From: an uncultured Sphingomonadales bacterium
GTDB lineage: Bacteria > Pseudomonadota > Alphaproteobacteria > Sphingomonadales > Sphingomonadaceae
Direction: 5' to 3'
NCBI GenBank assembly: GCA_903821605.1
Contig: CAIJLZ010000016.1
Location: forward strand, 19,515-83,514
Length of the DNA stretch: 64,000 nt
Shown here piece after piece: positions 44,416 through 52,314 of this stretch. The translations under genes were made by a program, and so were the position numbers. The notes beneath the pieces were generated by a model that saw only the letters and a program-made list of their open reading frames with translations, ran no database searches and was not told the DNA's origin. The stretch's first letter is position 1. Each line of letters starts with the position of its first letter.

Positions 44416-45458
44416 TTACCGTCCAGAATATTTCCAAGCGCTTTGGCGACTATCCGGCGCTGCATGACATCAACCTGACGATCCAGCCCGGCGAGTTCAT
44501 CGCCCTGCTCGGCCCGTCTGGCTCCGGCAAGACGACGTTGCTGCGGATCATCGCCGGGTTGGAATTTCAGGACGGCGGCAAGGTGCTGTTCGATGGCGAA
44601 GACGTGTCCGACCGCAAGGTCGCGGAACGCGGCGTCGGTTTCGTGTTTCAGCACTATGCCCTGTTTCGCCATATGACGGTCGCCGAAAACGTCGGCTTTG
44701 GCCTGTCGGTGCGCGGACGCAAAGACCGCCCCTCGAAAAGCGAGATCAAGGCGCGTGCCGAAGAGCTGCTCAGCCTTGTCCAATTGGGCGGGCTTGGCAA
44801 TCGCTATCCGGCCCAATTGTCGGGCGGCCAGCGTCAGCGCGTCGCACTGGCCCGCGCGCTCGCGGTCGAGCCGCAACTGCTGTTGCTTGATGAACCGTTC
44901 GGCGCGCTCGATGCCAAGGTCCGGAAGGACCTGCGCCGCTGGCTGCGCCAATTGCACGAACAAATGGGCCTGACCTCGATCTTCGTCACCCATGATCAGG
45001 AAGAAGCACTTGAACTCGCTGACCGCATCGTCGTGATGGATCATGGCGTGATCGAACAGGTCGGCACCGCCGAACAGGTCTATATGGACCCGGCCAGCCC
45101 GTTCGTGTCCGACTTTGTGGGCGAGATCAACCGGCTGCCGGTGATGATTGCCGGTGGTGAGGTCCAGCTTGGTGGCATAAGCCTCGCCATTCCGGCGGGC
45201 GAGCATCCCGATGGCCCGGCCCAACTCCATTTCCGTCCGCACGATGTGGAACTGGCCGACCATCAGCCCGGCGGCCTGCCGATCACGATCAGCAACATCT
45301 TCCGCAAGGGGGGATGCTGGCGGGTGGAAGGCCATCATGCCGCAGTTGACCGGGTGATCGAGATCGACCTCGACGCTGGTGTTGCACCGCCGATCATCGG
45401 CCAGCAACTGGTCGCCTTTCCGTCAAAATCGCGCATTTTCGCCGCCGGATGCCCCTAA
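44412..45458 (+). CDS. cysA: Sulfate ABC transporter ATP-binding protein
   Basis: A 348-residue ATPase starting with TTG 44412, which overlaps the cysW stop (TTGA) and has GGGGGAG upstream; the first residues are (M)[13 protein letters not shown]. Walker A is GPSGSGKTT, the ABC signature is [15 protein letters not shown] and Walker B is [12 protein letters not shown]. The C-terminal 100 residues form the TOBE-like regulatory domain of CysA. It drives sulfate/thiosulfate import. The unusual TTG with stop overlap suggests that its output is tuned by cysW translation. Confidence 0.93.
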   Translation: MITVQNISKRFGDYPALHDINLTIQPGEFIALLGPSGSGKTTLLRIIAGLEFQDGGKVLFDGEDVSDRKVAERGVGFVFQHYALFRHMTVAENVGFGLSVRGRKDRPSKSEIKARAEELLSLVQLGGLGNRYPAQLSGGQRQRVALARALAVEPQLLLLDEPFGALDAKVRKDLRRWLRQLHEQMGLTSIFVTHDQEEALELADRIVVMDHGVIEQVGTAEQVYMDPASPFVSDFVGEINRLPVMIAGGEVQLGGISLAIPAGEHPDGPAQLHFRPHDVELADHQPGGLPITISNIFRKGGCWRVEGHHAAVDRVIEIDLDAGVAPPIIGQQLVAFPSKSRIFAAGCP

Positions 45459-45521
45459 GGGGCGTCCCGCCCTCGCCCGCTGACCGAATAGGAACAGTTG
45501 CAGGGGGCAAAGGCTAAGTTA

Positions 45522-45543
45522 TTTGTCTACTATTATGATTGAT
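45522..45543. promoter_or_regulatory. Operator-like motif, site 3 upstream of the DUF2292 gene
   Basis: TTTGTCTAC, then TATTATGATTGAT. It matches site 2 before sbp at 18 of 22 positions, including TTTGTCTAC and TATGAT, and lies 34 bases before the DUF2292 ATG. The distance equals that of site 2 to the sbp ATG (34 bases). Confidence 0.62.
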
Positions 45544-45576
45544 ATTAATGCGGCCTAGTCCAAGGGAAATGAAGCC

Positions 45577-45756
45577 ATGACCAACCACAGCCACCCCCAA
45601 CTTTCGCCGGAAGAAGCCCGGCAGATCGAAGAGAGTCTTGCCAATGTACGCGAAGCCCTGACGGGCCTGCGCTTCGGCAACATCTCGCTTACCATCCATG
45701 AAGGCCGCGTCGTCCAGATCGACGTGACGGAGAAGAAGCGGCTCAAGCCGAACTGA
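45577..45756 (+). CDS. DUF2292 / YezD-family small protein
   Basis: A 59-residue protein. The segment LRFGNISLTIHEGRVVQIDV followed by TEKKRLKPN is the YezD/DUF2292 pattern (GS-I-x-I-x-x-G-x-V-x-Q-I-x-x-x-E-K). These small proteins of unknown function occur repeatedly next to sulfate or sulfonate transport genes in many bacteria. The ATG follows AAGGGAAATGAAGCC. It lies between cysA and a TonB receptor, and has a copy of the sulfur-operator motif before it, so it probably heads a second sulfur-regulated transcript. Confidence 0.85.
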   Translation: MTNHSHPQLSPEEARQIEESLANVREALTGLRFGNISLTIHEGRVVQIDVTEKKRLKPN

Positions 45757-45844
45757 CCCACAGGCTCCCATCTCCAATCCATATAACTGCGCTGCTGACC
45801 GGACCACCGGAGGCGTCGCGATCAACATCCAAGGGAAGAATTCC

Positions 45845-48238
45845 ATGATCGCACGTTCTCTTTTGCTCGCCAGCGTCGCCAGCATTGGCCTCTCGGCTGC
45901 ACCGGTCCTCGCCGAAAGTGCCGCCGTCGCGGCCAACGACACCGCCGACAGCGAAATCCTCGTCACCGCCCGCCGCCGCGAAGAGGCCGTGCAGGATGTG
46001 CCCATCGCCATTTCCGTCATCGACGACAAGGCGATTGAGGCAACCGGCACTTTCAACGTGTCGCGCCTGACCCAGTTGCAGCCAACGCTGCAATTTTATT
46101 CGACCAACCCGCGTAACTCGGCCGCCAATATTCGCGGCTTGGGCGCGCCGTTCGGCCTCACCAATGATGGCATCGAACAGGGTGTCGGCATCTATGTCGA
46201 CGAGGTCTATTACAGCCGCATCGCGTCCGCGACCTTCGACTTCCTCGATGTTGAGCGGCTTGAAGTGCTGCGCGGCCCACAGGGCACGCTCTATGGCAAG
46301 AACACGACCGCGGGCGCGATCAACATCACCACGCGCAAGCCCAGCTTCACCCCGGAAGGCCGTGCCGAAATCTCGGTTGGCAATCTCGGCTTCGTACAGG
46401 CCAAGGCCTCGATCTCCGGCCCACTGATTGCCGACCGGCTGGCAGCCCGGCTCGCGGTGTCCTCGACCAGCCGCCATGGCACGATTTATAATGTCACCAC
46501 CGGCAACCGCGTCAACGAACAGGACAATCTCGGCCTTCGCGGCCAGTTGCTGTTGAAGGCGACGGACACGCTGGATTTGACGCTGTCGGGCGATTTCAAC
46601 CGCCAGAACCCAGAATGCTGCGCCCAGATTTTCGTTCGCACCGGTGCAACCCAGCGGCCGCTCAATCGCCAATTCGCGGCGCTTGCCGCAGCCCAGCATT
46701 ATGCCCCGCCCAGCACCAACGCTTTTGATCGGCTGACCGATCTTGATGCGGAGCTGAATGCGGAACAGAAGCTCGGCGGTGCCGCGCTCAAGGCGCAATG
46801 GGATCTTGGCCAAGGGGCGTTGACCTCGGTCACCGCTTGGCGCTTCTGGGACTGGAAGCCGTCGAATGATCGTGACTTCACCGGCCTGCCGATCACGACC
46901 ATCTCGGCCAACCCATCCAAGCAGGATCAGCTAACCCAGGAATTCCGCTATGCCTATACGGCAGACCGGTTCGACTATGTCGTCGGCCTATTCGGTTTTC
47001 ATCAAAAGCTCCACACCTCGGGTGTCCAGCAACAAGGCTCAGCCGCCAGCGCATGGCTATTGAAACCGGGCACGGCCAATGCTGGCAATCCGGCGGTGCT
47101 CGATGGGCTGACGTCGAACAACGACATCCATTTCAAAAATACCAGCCTCGCAGCCTTCGGCCAGTTCAACTGGAAGGTGACCGACCGATTGCAACTACAG
47201 CCGGGCGTTCGCATCAATTATGACAAGAAGGACGGCTCTTATGTCGCGACGGTGACCACGGGCACCGGTTCAACCACGCTCAACAGCGACCAGCGCGGCG
47301 TGCTCGCGCCGCAAAGCTATGAGGCGAAGTTCTCGGACTGGAATCTGTCCTATGATTTTACCGCATCCTATGATGTGGCGGATCATGTGCTGGCCTATGC
47401 AACCTATGCACGCAGTTTCAAATCGGGCGGCGTCAACCTGTCGGGCCTGCCGCTCGATGGGAATAACGACCCGATTTTGAGCGCGGGCAGCGTCAAGCCG
47501 GAAAAGGTCAATCATTTCGAAGTCGGTCTCAAGACCCAGTTGCTTGACCGCAAGGTCACGTTGAACCTGGCGGGCTTTTGGACCGAGATCAGCGATTATC
47601 AGGCGACCGTCACCAACGGCCAGTTGGGCGTGCTGCGCGGCTATCTCGCAAATGCGGAAAAGGTGCGCGTGCGCGGCGTCGAACTCGATCTCTCGGCGCG
47701 CCCGACGGACCGGCTCGATGTCTATTTCAACGGTGCCTATACCGACCATGAATATGTCAGCTTCAAAGACGCCCCCTGCCCGCCGGAACTCGCAGGCGGC
47801 ACCACCGTCACCGCTGGCCAAACGCCGAGCGGGCCAGGGGTCGCCGCAGGGCTTAGCCCGGCGTCATGCGACATTTCGGGCCAGTGGTTGCCCGGCATCT
47901 CGAAATTCGCCCTGTCTTATGGCGGCGAATATCGTTTGCCGACCAAATTACTGGGGCTTGATGGCGAGGCCTATCTGGGTGTCGAGGGCAGCTACCGCTC
48001 GAAATTCTCGTCCAATCCGTCGCGCTCGGCCTATATGGACGTCAAGGGCTATGCCCTCACCAATTTCCGTGCAGGCTTCCGGGCCGATAGCCGTTGGGAC
48101 ATTTATGGTTGGGTGCGTAATGCGTTTGATAGCAAATATTATGAAGTTCTCGCCAACCAATCGGGCAACACCGGCCTGATCGTCGGCCAGCCCGGCGATC
48201 CCCGGACGTTCGGGGTGACGGTGAAGGCGAGCTTCTGA
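45845..48238 (+). CDS. TonB-dependent receptor 3 (sulfur locus)
   Basis: A 797-residue receptor: signal peptide MIARSLLLASVASIGLSAAP ... VLAES, a TonB-box-like region SEILVTARRREEAVQDVPIA, plug motif VERLEVLRGPQGTLYGKNTT, and a C-terminal barrel ending in Phe (GVTVKASF). It follows the DUF2292 gene after 88 bases and the sulfate transporter operon. This implies import of an organic sulfur source such as a sulfonate or sulfate ester when sulfate is short. That substrate class is inference from context. Confidence 0.92.
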   Translation: MIARSLLLASVASIGLSAAPVLAESAAVAANDTADSEILVTARRREEAVQDVPIAISVIDDKAIEATGTFNVSRLTQLQPTLQFYSTNPRNSAANIRGLGAPFGLTNDGIEQGVGIYVDEVYYSRIASATFDFLDVERLEVLRGPQGTLYGKNTTAGAINITTRKPSFTPEGRAEISVGNLGFVQAKASISGPLIADRLAARLAVSSTSRHGTIYNVTTGNRVNEQDNLGLRGQLLLKATDTLDLTLSGDFNRQNPECCAQIFVRTGATQRPLNRQFAALAAAQHYAPPSTNAFDRLTDLDAELNAEQKLGGAALKAQWDLGQGALTSVTAWRFWDWKPSNDRDFTGLPITTISANPSKQDQLTQEFRYAYTADRFDYVVGLFGFHQKLHTSGVQQQGSAASAWLLKPGTANAGNPAVLDGLTSNNDIHFKNTSLAAFGQFNWKVTDRLQLQPGVRINYDKKDGSYVATVTTGTGSTTLNSDQRGVLAPQSYEAKFSDWNLSYDFTASYDVADHVLAYATYARSFKSGGVNLSGLPLDGNNDPILSAGSVKPEKVNHFEVGLKTQLLDRKVTLNLAGFWTEISDYQATVTNGQLGVLRGYLANAEKVRVRGVELDLSARPTDRLDVYFNGAYTDHEYVSFKDAPCPPELAGGTTVTAGQTPSGPGVAAGLSPASCDISGQWLPGISKFALSYGGEYRLPTKLLGLDGEAYLGVEGSYRSKFSSNPSRSAYMDVKGYALTNFRAGFRADSRWDIYGWVRNAFDSKYYEVLANQSGNTGLIVGQPGDPRTFGVTVKASF

Positions 48239-48251
48239 TCGCATCATCAGC

Positions 48252-48288
48252 GGCCTGCCAGCCCCCCTTTCCGGGACGCTGGCAGGCC
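48252..48288 (+). other. Stem-loop between TonB receptor 3 and the amidotransferase gene
   Basis: GGCCTGCCAGC pairs perfectly with GCTGGCAGGCC around a 15-base loop. There is no T run, so it is not a standard terminator; it may attenuate transcription or protect mRNA. Confidence 0.55.
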
Positions 48289-48314
48289 AGATATTAACGA
48301 GGTAACCGGCGTTC

Positions 48315-49019
48315 ATGGCAGTCAAGAAAGCGCTCATCATCCGCCACGTCCCTTACGAAGGAGTGGCCGGATACCGCCAGCCGATCGAGGATGCGGGATA
48401 TGAGGTGGATCGGATCGATGTGACCGATCCGCTCTTTTCTTCACTCGACCTGCGCGAGCCGGACCTGCTGATCATGATGGGCGGCCCGATGGGCGTTTAT
48501 GAACAGGATCGTTACCCGTGGATCGGGTGCCAGCTCCGCCGCTTGGCCCATCGGCTGGAGGCGGAGCGCCCCACGCTTGGCGTTTGCTTCGGCGCGCAGA
48601 TGATGGCGGCGGCGCTGGGTGCACATGTCTATGAAGGACCGGTCAAGGAAGTCGGCTTCCACCCGATTGCGGTGCATGACCATGCGAAGGACAGCCCCTT
48701 GCGCCATCTCGAAAATGTGCCGATCCTGCACTGGCATGGCGACACCTTCACCCGCCCCGACCGTGTCGAGCTGCTCGCTTCCAGCCATATCTATGATCAT
48801 CAGGCGTTCCGGCGCGGCAATAATATTCTGGCCGTGCAGTTTCATGCCGAGATGGGGGAAGACCCGCGCTTTGATGCATGGATTTCGCAATGGCCGGAAT
48901 CCGTACTCGAAGCAGGTGGTGACGAGGCCTCGCTGCGCGCCGCGCATGACGCACTTGGCCCCTCTGCGGTCCATGCCGGGCGCAAGATGATTGCAGAATG
49001 GCTTGAAACCCTGAACTGA
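48315..49019 (+). CDS. Class I glutamine amidotransferase (GMP-synthase-like GATase1)
   Basis: A 234-residue protein with the GATase1 fold. MMGGPMGVYEQDRYPWI, the nucleophile Cys in LGVCFGAQMMAAALG (C91), and VQFHAEM giving H177 and E179 complete the triad. Stand-alone members hydrolyse glutamine or gamma-glutamyl compounds, or deglycate. Its place between a sulfur-locus TonB receptor and an Rrf2 regulator hints at glutathione or gamma-glutamyl-thiol metabolism, which is speculative. It is transcribed with the receptor, 76 bases downstream. Confidence 0.85.
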   Translation: MAVKKALIIRHVPYEGVAGYRQPIEDAGYEVDRIDVTDPLFSSLDLREPDLLIMMGGPMGVYEQDRYPWIGCQLRRLAHRLEAERPTLGVCFGAQMMAAALGAHVYEGPVKEVGFHPIAVHDHAKDSPLRHLENVPILHWHGDTFTRPDRVELLASSHIYDHQAFRRGNNILAVQFHAEMGEDPRFDAWISQWPESVLEAGGDEASLRAAHDALGPSAVHAGRKMIAEWLETLN

Positions 49020-49060
49020 TCGTTCTTGCAACATGACCCACCAAGCGCCATGTCGGTGTC

Positions 49061-49492
49061 ATGCTTTCGCAAAAAACACGCTATACCATTCGCGCACTCC
49101 AGCATCTGGCGGATCGCCATGATCAGGGGCCGGTGCAACTGACCGAGATCAGCGACAAGCAGAATATCCCCTCAAAATTCCTGACGGTCATCCTGTCTGA
49201 ATTGTCGCGCGAAGGCTGGGTCGGGACCAAGCGCGGGCGCGAAGGTGGCTATTGGCTGGCCAAACAGCCCGCCGACATTCGCTATGGCGACATCATCCGG
49301 CTGACCAATGGCGCGCTGGCACTCGTCCCCTGCGCCAGTCGTCTGGCGCATGAAACCTGCAAAAACTGCCTGCCGGAAAGCGAATGCCGGTTGCGCAGCC
49401 TGATGCTTAAGGTGCGGGATGAAACCGCCACCATCCTTGATGGCATCACCTTGGCCGACCCGATCGAGTTGCAGCCACTGTTCACCGACTAA
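49061..49492 (+). CDS. Rrf2-family transcriptional regulator with four cysteines
   Basis: A 143-residue Rrf2 protein. It opens MLSQKTRYTIRALQHLADRH, and the winged helix is IPSKFLTVILSELSREGWV, GTKRGREGGYWLAKQP. Cysteines C91, C100, C103 and C109 (CASRLAHETCKNCLPESECR) lie where IscR and NsrR bind their Fe-S cluster, with one more than usual. CymR-type Rrf2 proteins control cysteine and sulfur genes in other phyla. It is 41 bases after the amidotransferase gene, in the sulfur locus, and is the best candidate to bind the three operator-like sites; that is inference. Confidence 0.88.
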   Translation: MLSQKTRYTIRALQHLADRHDQGPVQLTEISDKQNIPSKFLTVILSELSREGWVGTKRGREGGYWLAKQPADIRYGDIIRLTNGALALVPCASRLAHETCKNCLPESECRLRSLMLKVRDETATILDGITLADPIELQPLFTD

Positions 49493-49539
49493 TAAGAAAT
49501 TCGTGACATCATGACCGTCTTGTATTAGCGCAATCGGCC

Positions 49540-49935
49540 ATGAACGCGTGGATCAGAGAGTCGCAATCCGGGAAATCGCTTTTCGCGATGGCCGTGTTGC
49601 TTGCCCTTTTCTTGCGCATCCTGGTGCCGACCGGGTTCATGCCGACGGCCACATCGCAAGGCATTGTCGTTCAACTCTGCGCCGGCATGGATGGCCCGAC
49701 GGTCGTCATCGACGTCAACAAAAAGACCCCAGCCGAAAAGCATCAGGCGGCGGATAGCCCCTGCGTCTATGCCGCTGGCTTGAACCATGCCCTGTTAGCG
49801 ACCGCCGACTTGGGCATGATCCAGCCCTTGATCTATGGACTGACCATCGTCATCGGTCGGACGATTGCCGACCTCACGATCAACCGGCTCGCGGCCCCGC
49901 CGCCCCCATCTCAAGCCCCTCCTGCGCTGAGCTAA
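49540..49935 (+). CDS. DUF2946 family protein
   Basis: A 131-residue protein with an N-terminal membrane segment (SLFAMAVLLALFLRILVPTG) and FMPTATSQGIVVQLCAG, typical of DUF2946. A central Cys (ADSPCVYAAGL) and a second hydrophobic stretch (LIYGLTIVIGRTIADLTI) follow, then a Pro-rich tail. DUF2946 proteins are often found with copper-linked TonB receptors and PCu(A)C proteins, as here. Function unknown; possibly periplasmic metal handling. It is the first gene of the copper-type locus. Confidence 0.75.
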   Translation: MNAWIRESQSGKSLFAMAVLLALFLRILVPTGFMPTATSQGIVVQLCAGMDGPTVVIDVNKKTPAEKHQAADSPCVYAAGLNHALLATADLGMIQPLIYGLTIVIGRTIADLTINRLAAPPPPSQAPPALS

Positions 49936-49979
49936 GGCTCGCGCAGCGGACAATAACACCTCGTTCGCTGCTGATCTGC

Positions 49980-49998
49980 GCACAGGCATGACCTGTGC
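49980..49998. promoter_or_regulatory. Palindrome in the leader before the small membrane protein
   Basis: GCACAGG, five bases, CCTGTGC. It lies 62 bases before the 57-codon gene and about 320 bases before the TonB receptor start. It could be an operator for the copper-type genes; no regulator family can be assigned from its sequence. Confidence 0.4.
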
Positions 49999-50059
49999 AA
50001 GCATCTGACGTCTGACGTCCCCCTGCGGCGTTCAGACCCGTAACGAACAAGGTTGTATC

Positions 50060-50233
50060 ATGTTCACGCTGCACCGGGCGCACGCGCCCGCAATCGCGCC
50101 TTTGCACCATGTCCGCCGCTGGGCATGGCGATTGGTGTTCGCTGTCTTGCTCGCCCATGGCGTTGCAGACCTTGCGCAACATCTGACGACCCCGACGCCC
50201 AAGCCGGGCCTAGTGCTGGTCAAGACGGGCTGA
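50060..50233 (+). CDS. Small putative membrane protein (57 aa)
   Basis: A 57-codon reading frame from ATG 50060, with AAGG seven bases upstream. The middle holds one likely membrane segment (WRLVFAVLLAHGVADLAQHL); the N-terminus is rich in His (LHRAHAPAIAPLHH). No family is recognised. The gene lies between DUF2946 and the TonB receptor in the same direction. A His-rich, single-span protein in a copper-type locus could be a metal-related accessory. It may also be an open frame without function; comparative conservation is not visible here. Confidence 0.5.
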   Translation: MFTLHRAHAPAIAPLHHVRRWAWRLVFAVLLAHGVADLAQHLTTPTPKPGLVLVKTG

Positions 50234-50319
50234 GCCGCCCCCCCCATCGCAAACCCCACACAGGCTGATGCGCTGACACAGCAGCCGCATCGCGCACTTT
50301 TATTTCAAGGTAAAATAAC

Positions 50320-52302
50320 ATGAAAACTTCGATCATCGCCCTCATGGCCGCGACCATTGCCAGCCCCGTCTGGGCGACTGAAGCGGACAATGACGAGCGC
50401 ACCATCATCGTGATTGCCCGGACCCAATCGGATCAGGCGCAGGCCGAAGCCGACCGCACCCCGGGTGGGGCCGATGTCGTCACCCATGATGATTATGCCG
50501 ACAAGTCGCTGGTCTCGCTGCGCGACACGCTTGGCTATACGCCGGGCGTCTATGTCCAGCCCCGCTTCGGGCAGGAAGTCCGCATCTCGATCCGCGGCTC
50601 GGGCCTGTCGCGCGGCTATCATATGCGCGGCCTGACGCTGTTGCAGGATGGCATCCCCATCAACCTCGCCGATGACAATGGCGATTTTCAGGAACTGGAA
50701 CCGATCTTCTTCGACCATCTCGAAGTGTATCGCGGCGCGAATGCGCTCCGCTTCGGGGCGGGCACGCTGGGCGGCGCGATCAACGGCGTGACGCCGACCG
50801 GCCACACCGCGCCCGGTCTCTATACCCGGCTTGATGTCGGTACGTTCGAAACCGCGCGGCTGCTGGTATCGGGCGGCTTTGCCAAGGGCGGCACCGATGG
50901 CTGGCTGGCGGCGAGTGCCGACACCTCCAAGGGTGATCGCGACCATGCCAAGCGCAAGGCCATTCGCCTCCACGGCAATCTGGGGTTCACACTCTCGGAT
51001 CGGCTGAGCACGCGCTTCTATGTCAGCTATAACGACATTGATCAGGAACTGCCCGGCGCCCTCAACCAAGCCACCGCCCTGACGGCCCCCAAGACCGGCA
51101 ATTTTTCGGGCCACCAACAGCGCGATATCAAATCGGTTCGGCTCCAGAACCGCACGACGCTGGAACTCGGGGATGCCAAGGTCGATTTCGGCCTATTCTA
51201 CAATCATAAGCAACTGTTTCATCCGATCTTTCAGGTCATCGATCAAAATTCGGATGATATCGGCGCGTTTTTCCGCGCCCGCTATGTCGCTGGTCCGGTC
51301 GAGCTCACATGGGGTGGCGAAAGCCGCCATGGCACGGTTGACTCCAAACGCTTCATCAATGTGAACGGCACATCGGGCGCCCGCAGCTTCGCCGCCGATC
51401 AAAAGGCGCGGACGTCGTCGCTCTATGGCGAAATTCGTTATCGCCCGGTGGAAAACCTCTCGTTGATCGCGGGCGGTGTCTATGCCGATGGTTTCCGTCG
51501 CCAGCATGAAACCTATAACAGCTATGCTGGCGGTGAACGTGATGTCTGGGGGCGTGCCAAGTTCGACGAATTCTCGCCGAAGTTCGGCATTCTGTATGAT
51601 GCCAGCCCCGACATCCAATTTTATGCCAATTACAGCCGTTCGGCGGAATTTCCGGGCTTTATCGAGCTGGCCCAGATTTCGCAGTTCGTCCCGGTCGATG
51701 CCCAACGCGCATGGACCGTGGAATTCGGCAGTCGCGGCAAGTCCGGCATCGCAAGCTGGGACGTGACTTTCTATCGCGCCGACCTGAACGGCGAGATGCT
51801 GCAATTCAGCACCGGGCCGGATATTCCCGCCTCTACGTTCAACGCCGACAAGACCCGCCATCAGGGGATCGAAGCGGCGCTGTCGCTTGATCTCACCCAG
51901 TGGCTGCGCTTCCGTCAGGTCTATCAACATGCCGATTTCCGTTTCCGCCACGACGCGCAATATGGCAACAACCGCCTTCCCGTCATCCCCCGGGACAGCT
52001 ATCGCGGCGAACTCCGCATCGGCAATGACAAGCTGCACATCGCCCCCAATCTCGAATGGGTGCCGCAAGGGGCTATGGCCGATTATAATAACACGACCCG
52101 CACGCCGGGCTATGCGCTGCTCGGCCTAACCGCCGGGGCGACATGGCGGGACGGGATCGATCTGTTCCTCGATGCCCGAAACCTGACCGGCAAAAAGGCG
52201 ATTGGCGATATGTCCGCCGCCATCACCGCCAATGCGGATTCGGTGATTTATTACCCCGTTGAACGTCGTGCGGTGTTCGCCGGCGTCCGCGCGCGCTTCT
52301 AA
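50320..52302 (+). CDS. TonB-dependent receptor 4 (copper-type locus)
   Basis: A 660-residue receptor with a signal peptide ending near SPVWA, TonB-box-like region ERTIIVIARTQ, plug motifs LRDTLGYTPGVYVQPRFGQE and FDHLEVYRGANALRFGAGTL, and a barrel ending FAGVRARF. It is shorter than the three other receptors of the window and belongs with metal or metallophore receptors such as OprC- or FecA-type. The following PepSY_TM, PCu(A)C and Sco genes suggest copper or a copper chelate as the ligand, but iron-siderophore uptake is not excluded. Confidence 0.9.
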   Translation: MKTSIIALMAATIASPVWATEADNDERTIIVIARTQSDQAQAEADRTPGGADVVTHDDYADKSLVSLRDTLGYTPGVYVQPRFGQEVRISIRGSGLSRGYHMRGLTLLQDGIPINLADDNGDFQELEPIFFDHLEVYRGANALRFGAGTLGGAINGVTPTGHTAPGLYTRLDVGTFETARLLVSGGFAKGGTDGWLAASADTSKGDRDHAKRKAIRLHGNLGFTLSDRLSTRFYVSYNDIDQELPGALNQATALTAPKTGNFSGHQQRDIKSVRLQNRTTLELGDAKVDFGLFYNHKQLFHPIFQVIDQNSDDIGAFFRARYVAGPVELTWGGESRHGTVDSKRFINVNGTSGARSFAADQKARTSSLYGEIRYRPVENLSLIAGGVYADGFRRQHETYNSYAGGERDVWGRAKFDEFSPKFGILYDASPDIQFYANYSRSAEFPGFIELAQISQFVPVDAQRAWTVEFGSRGKSGIASWDVTFYRADLNGEMLQFSTGPDIPASTFNADKTRHQGIEAALSLDLTQWLRFRQVYQHADFRFRHDAQYGNNRLPVIPRDSYRGELRIGNDKLHIAPNLEWVPQGAMADYNNTTRTPGYALLGLTAGATWRDGIDLFLDARNLTGKKAIGDMSAAITANADSVIYYPVERRAVFAGVRARF

Positions 52303-52314
52303 GCGGAGGCCGAT

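Noticed and set aside
48252..48288. Stem-loop as a Rho-independent terminator
   Set aside because: The stem is perfect but no T run follows on either strand; kept only as a stem-loop.
49980..49998. CueR-type operator in the copper locus
   Set aside because: The palindrome does not have the spacing or sequence of known CueR sites, and no promoter with a 19-base spacer is seen around it.
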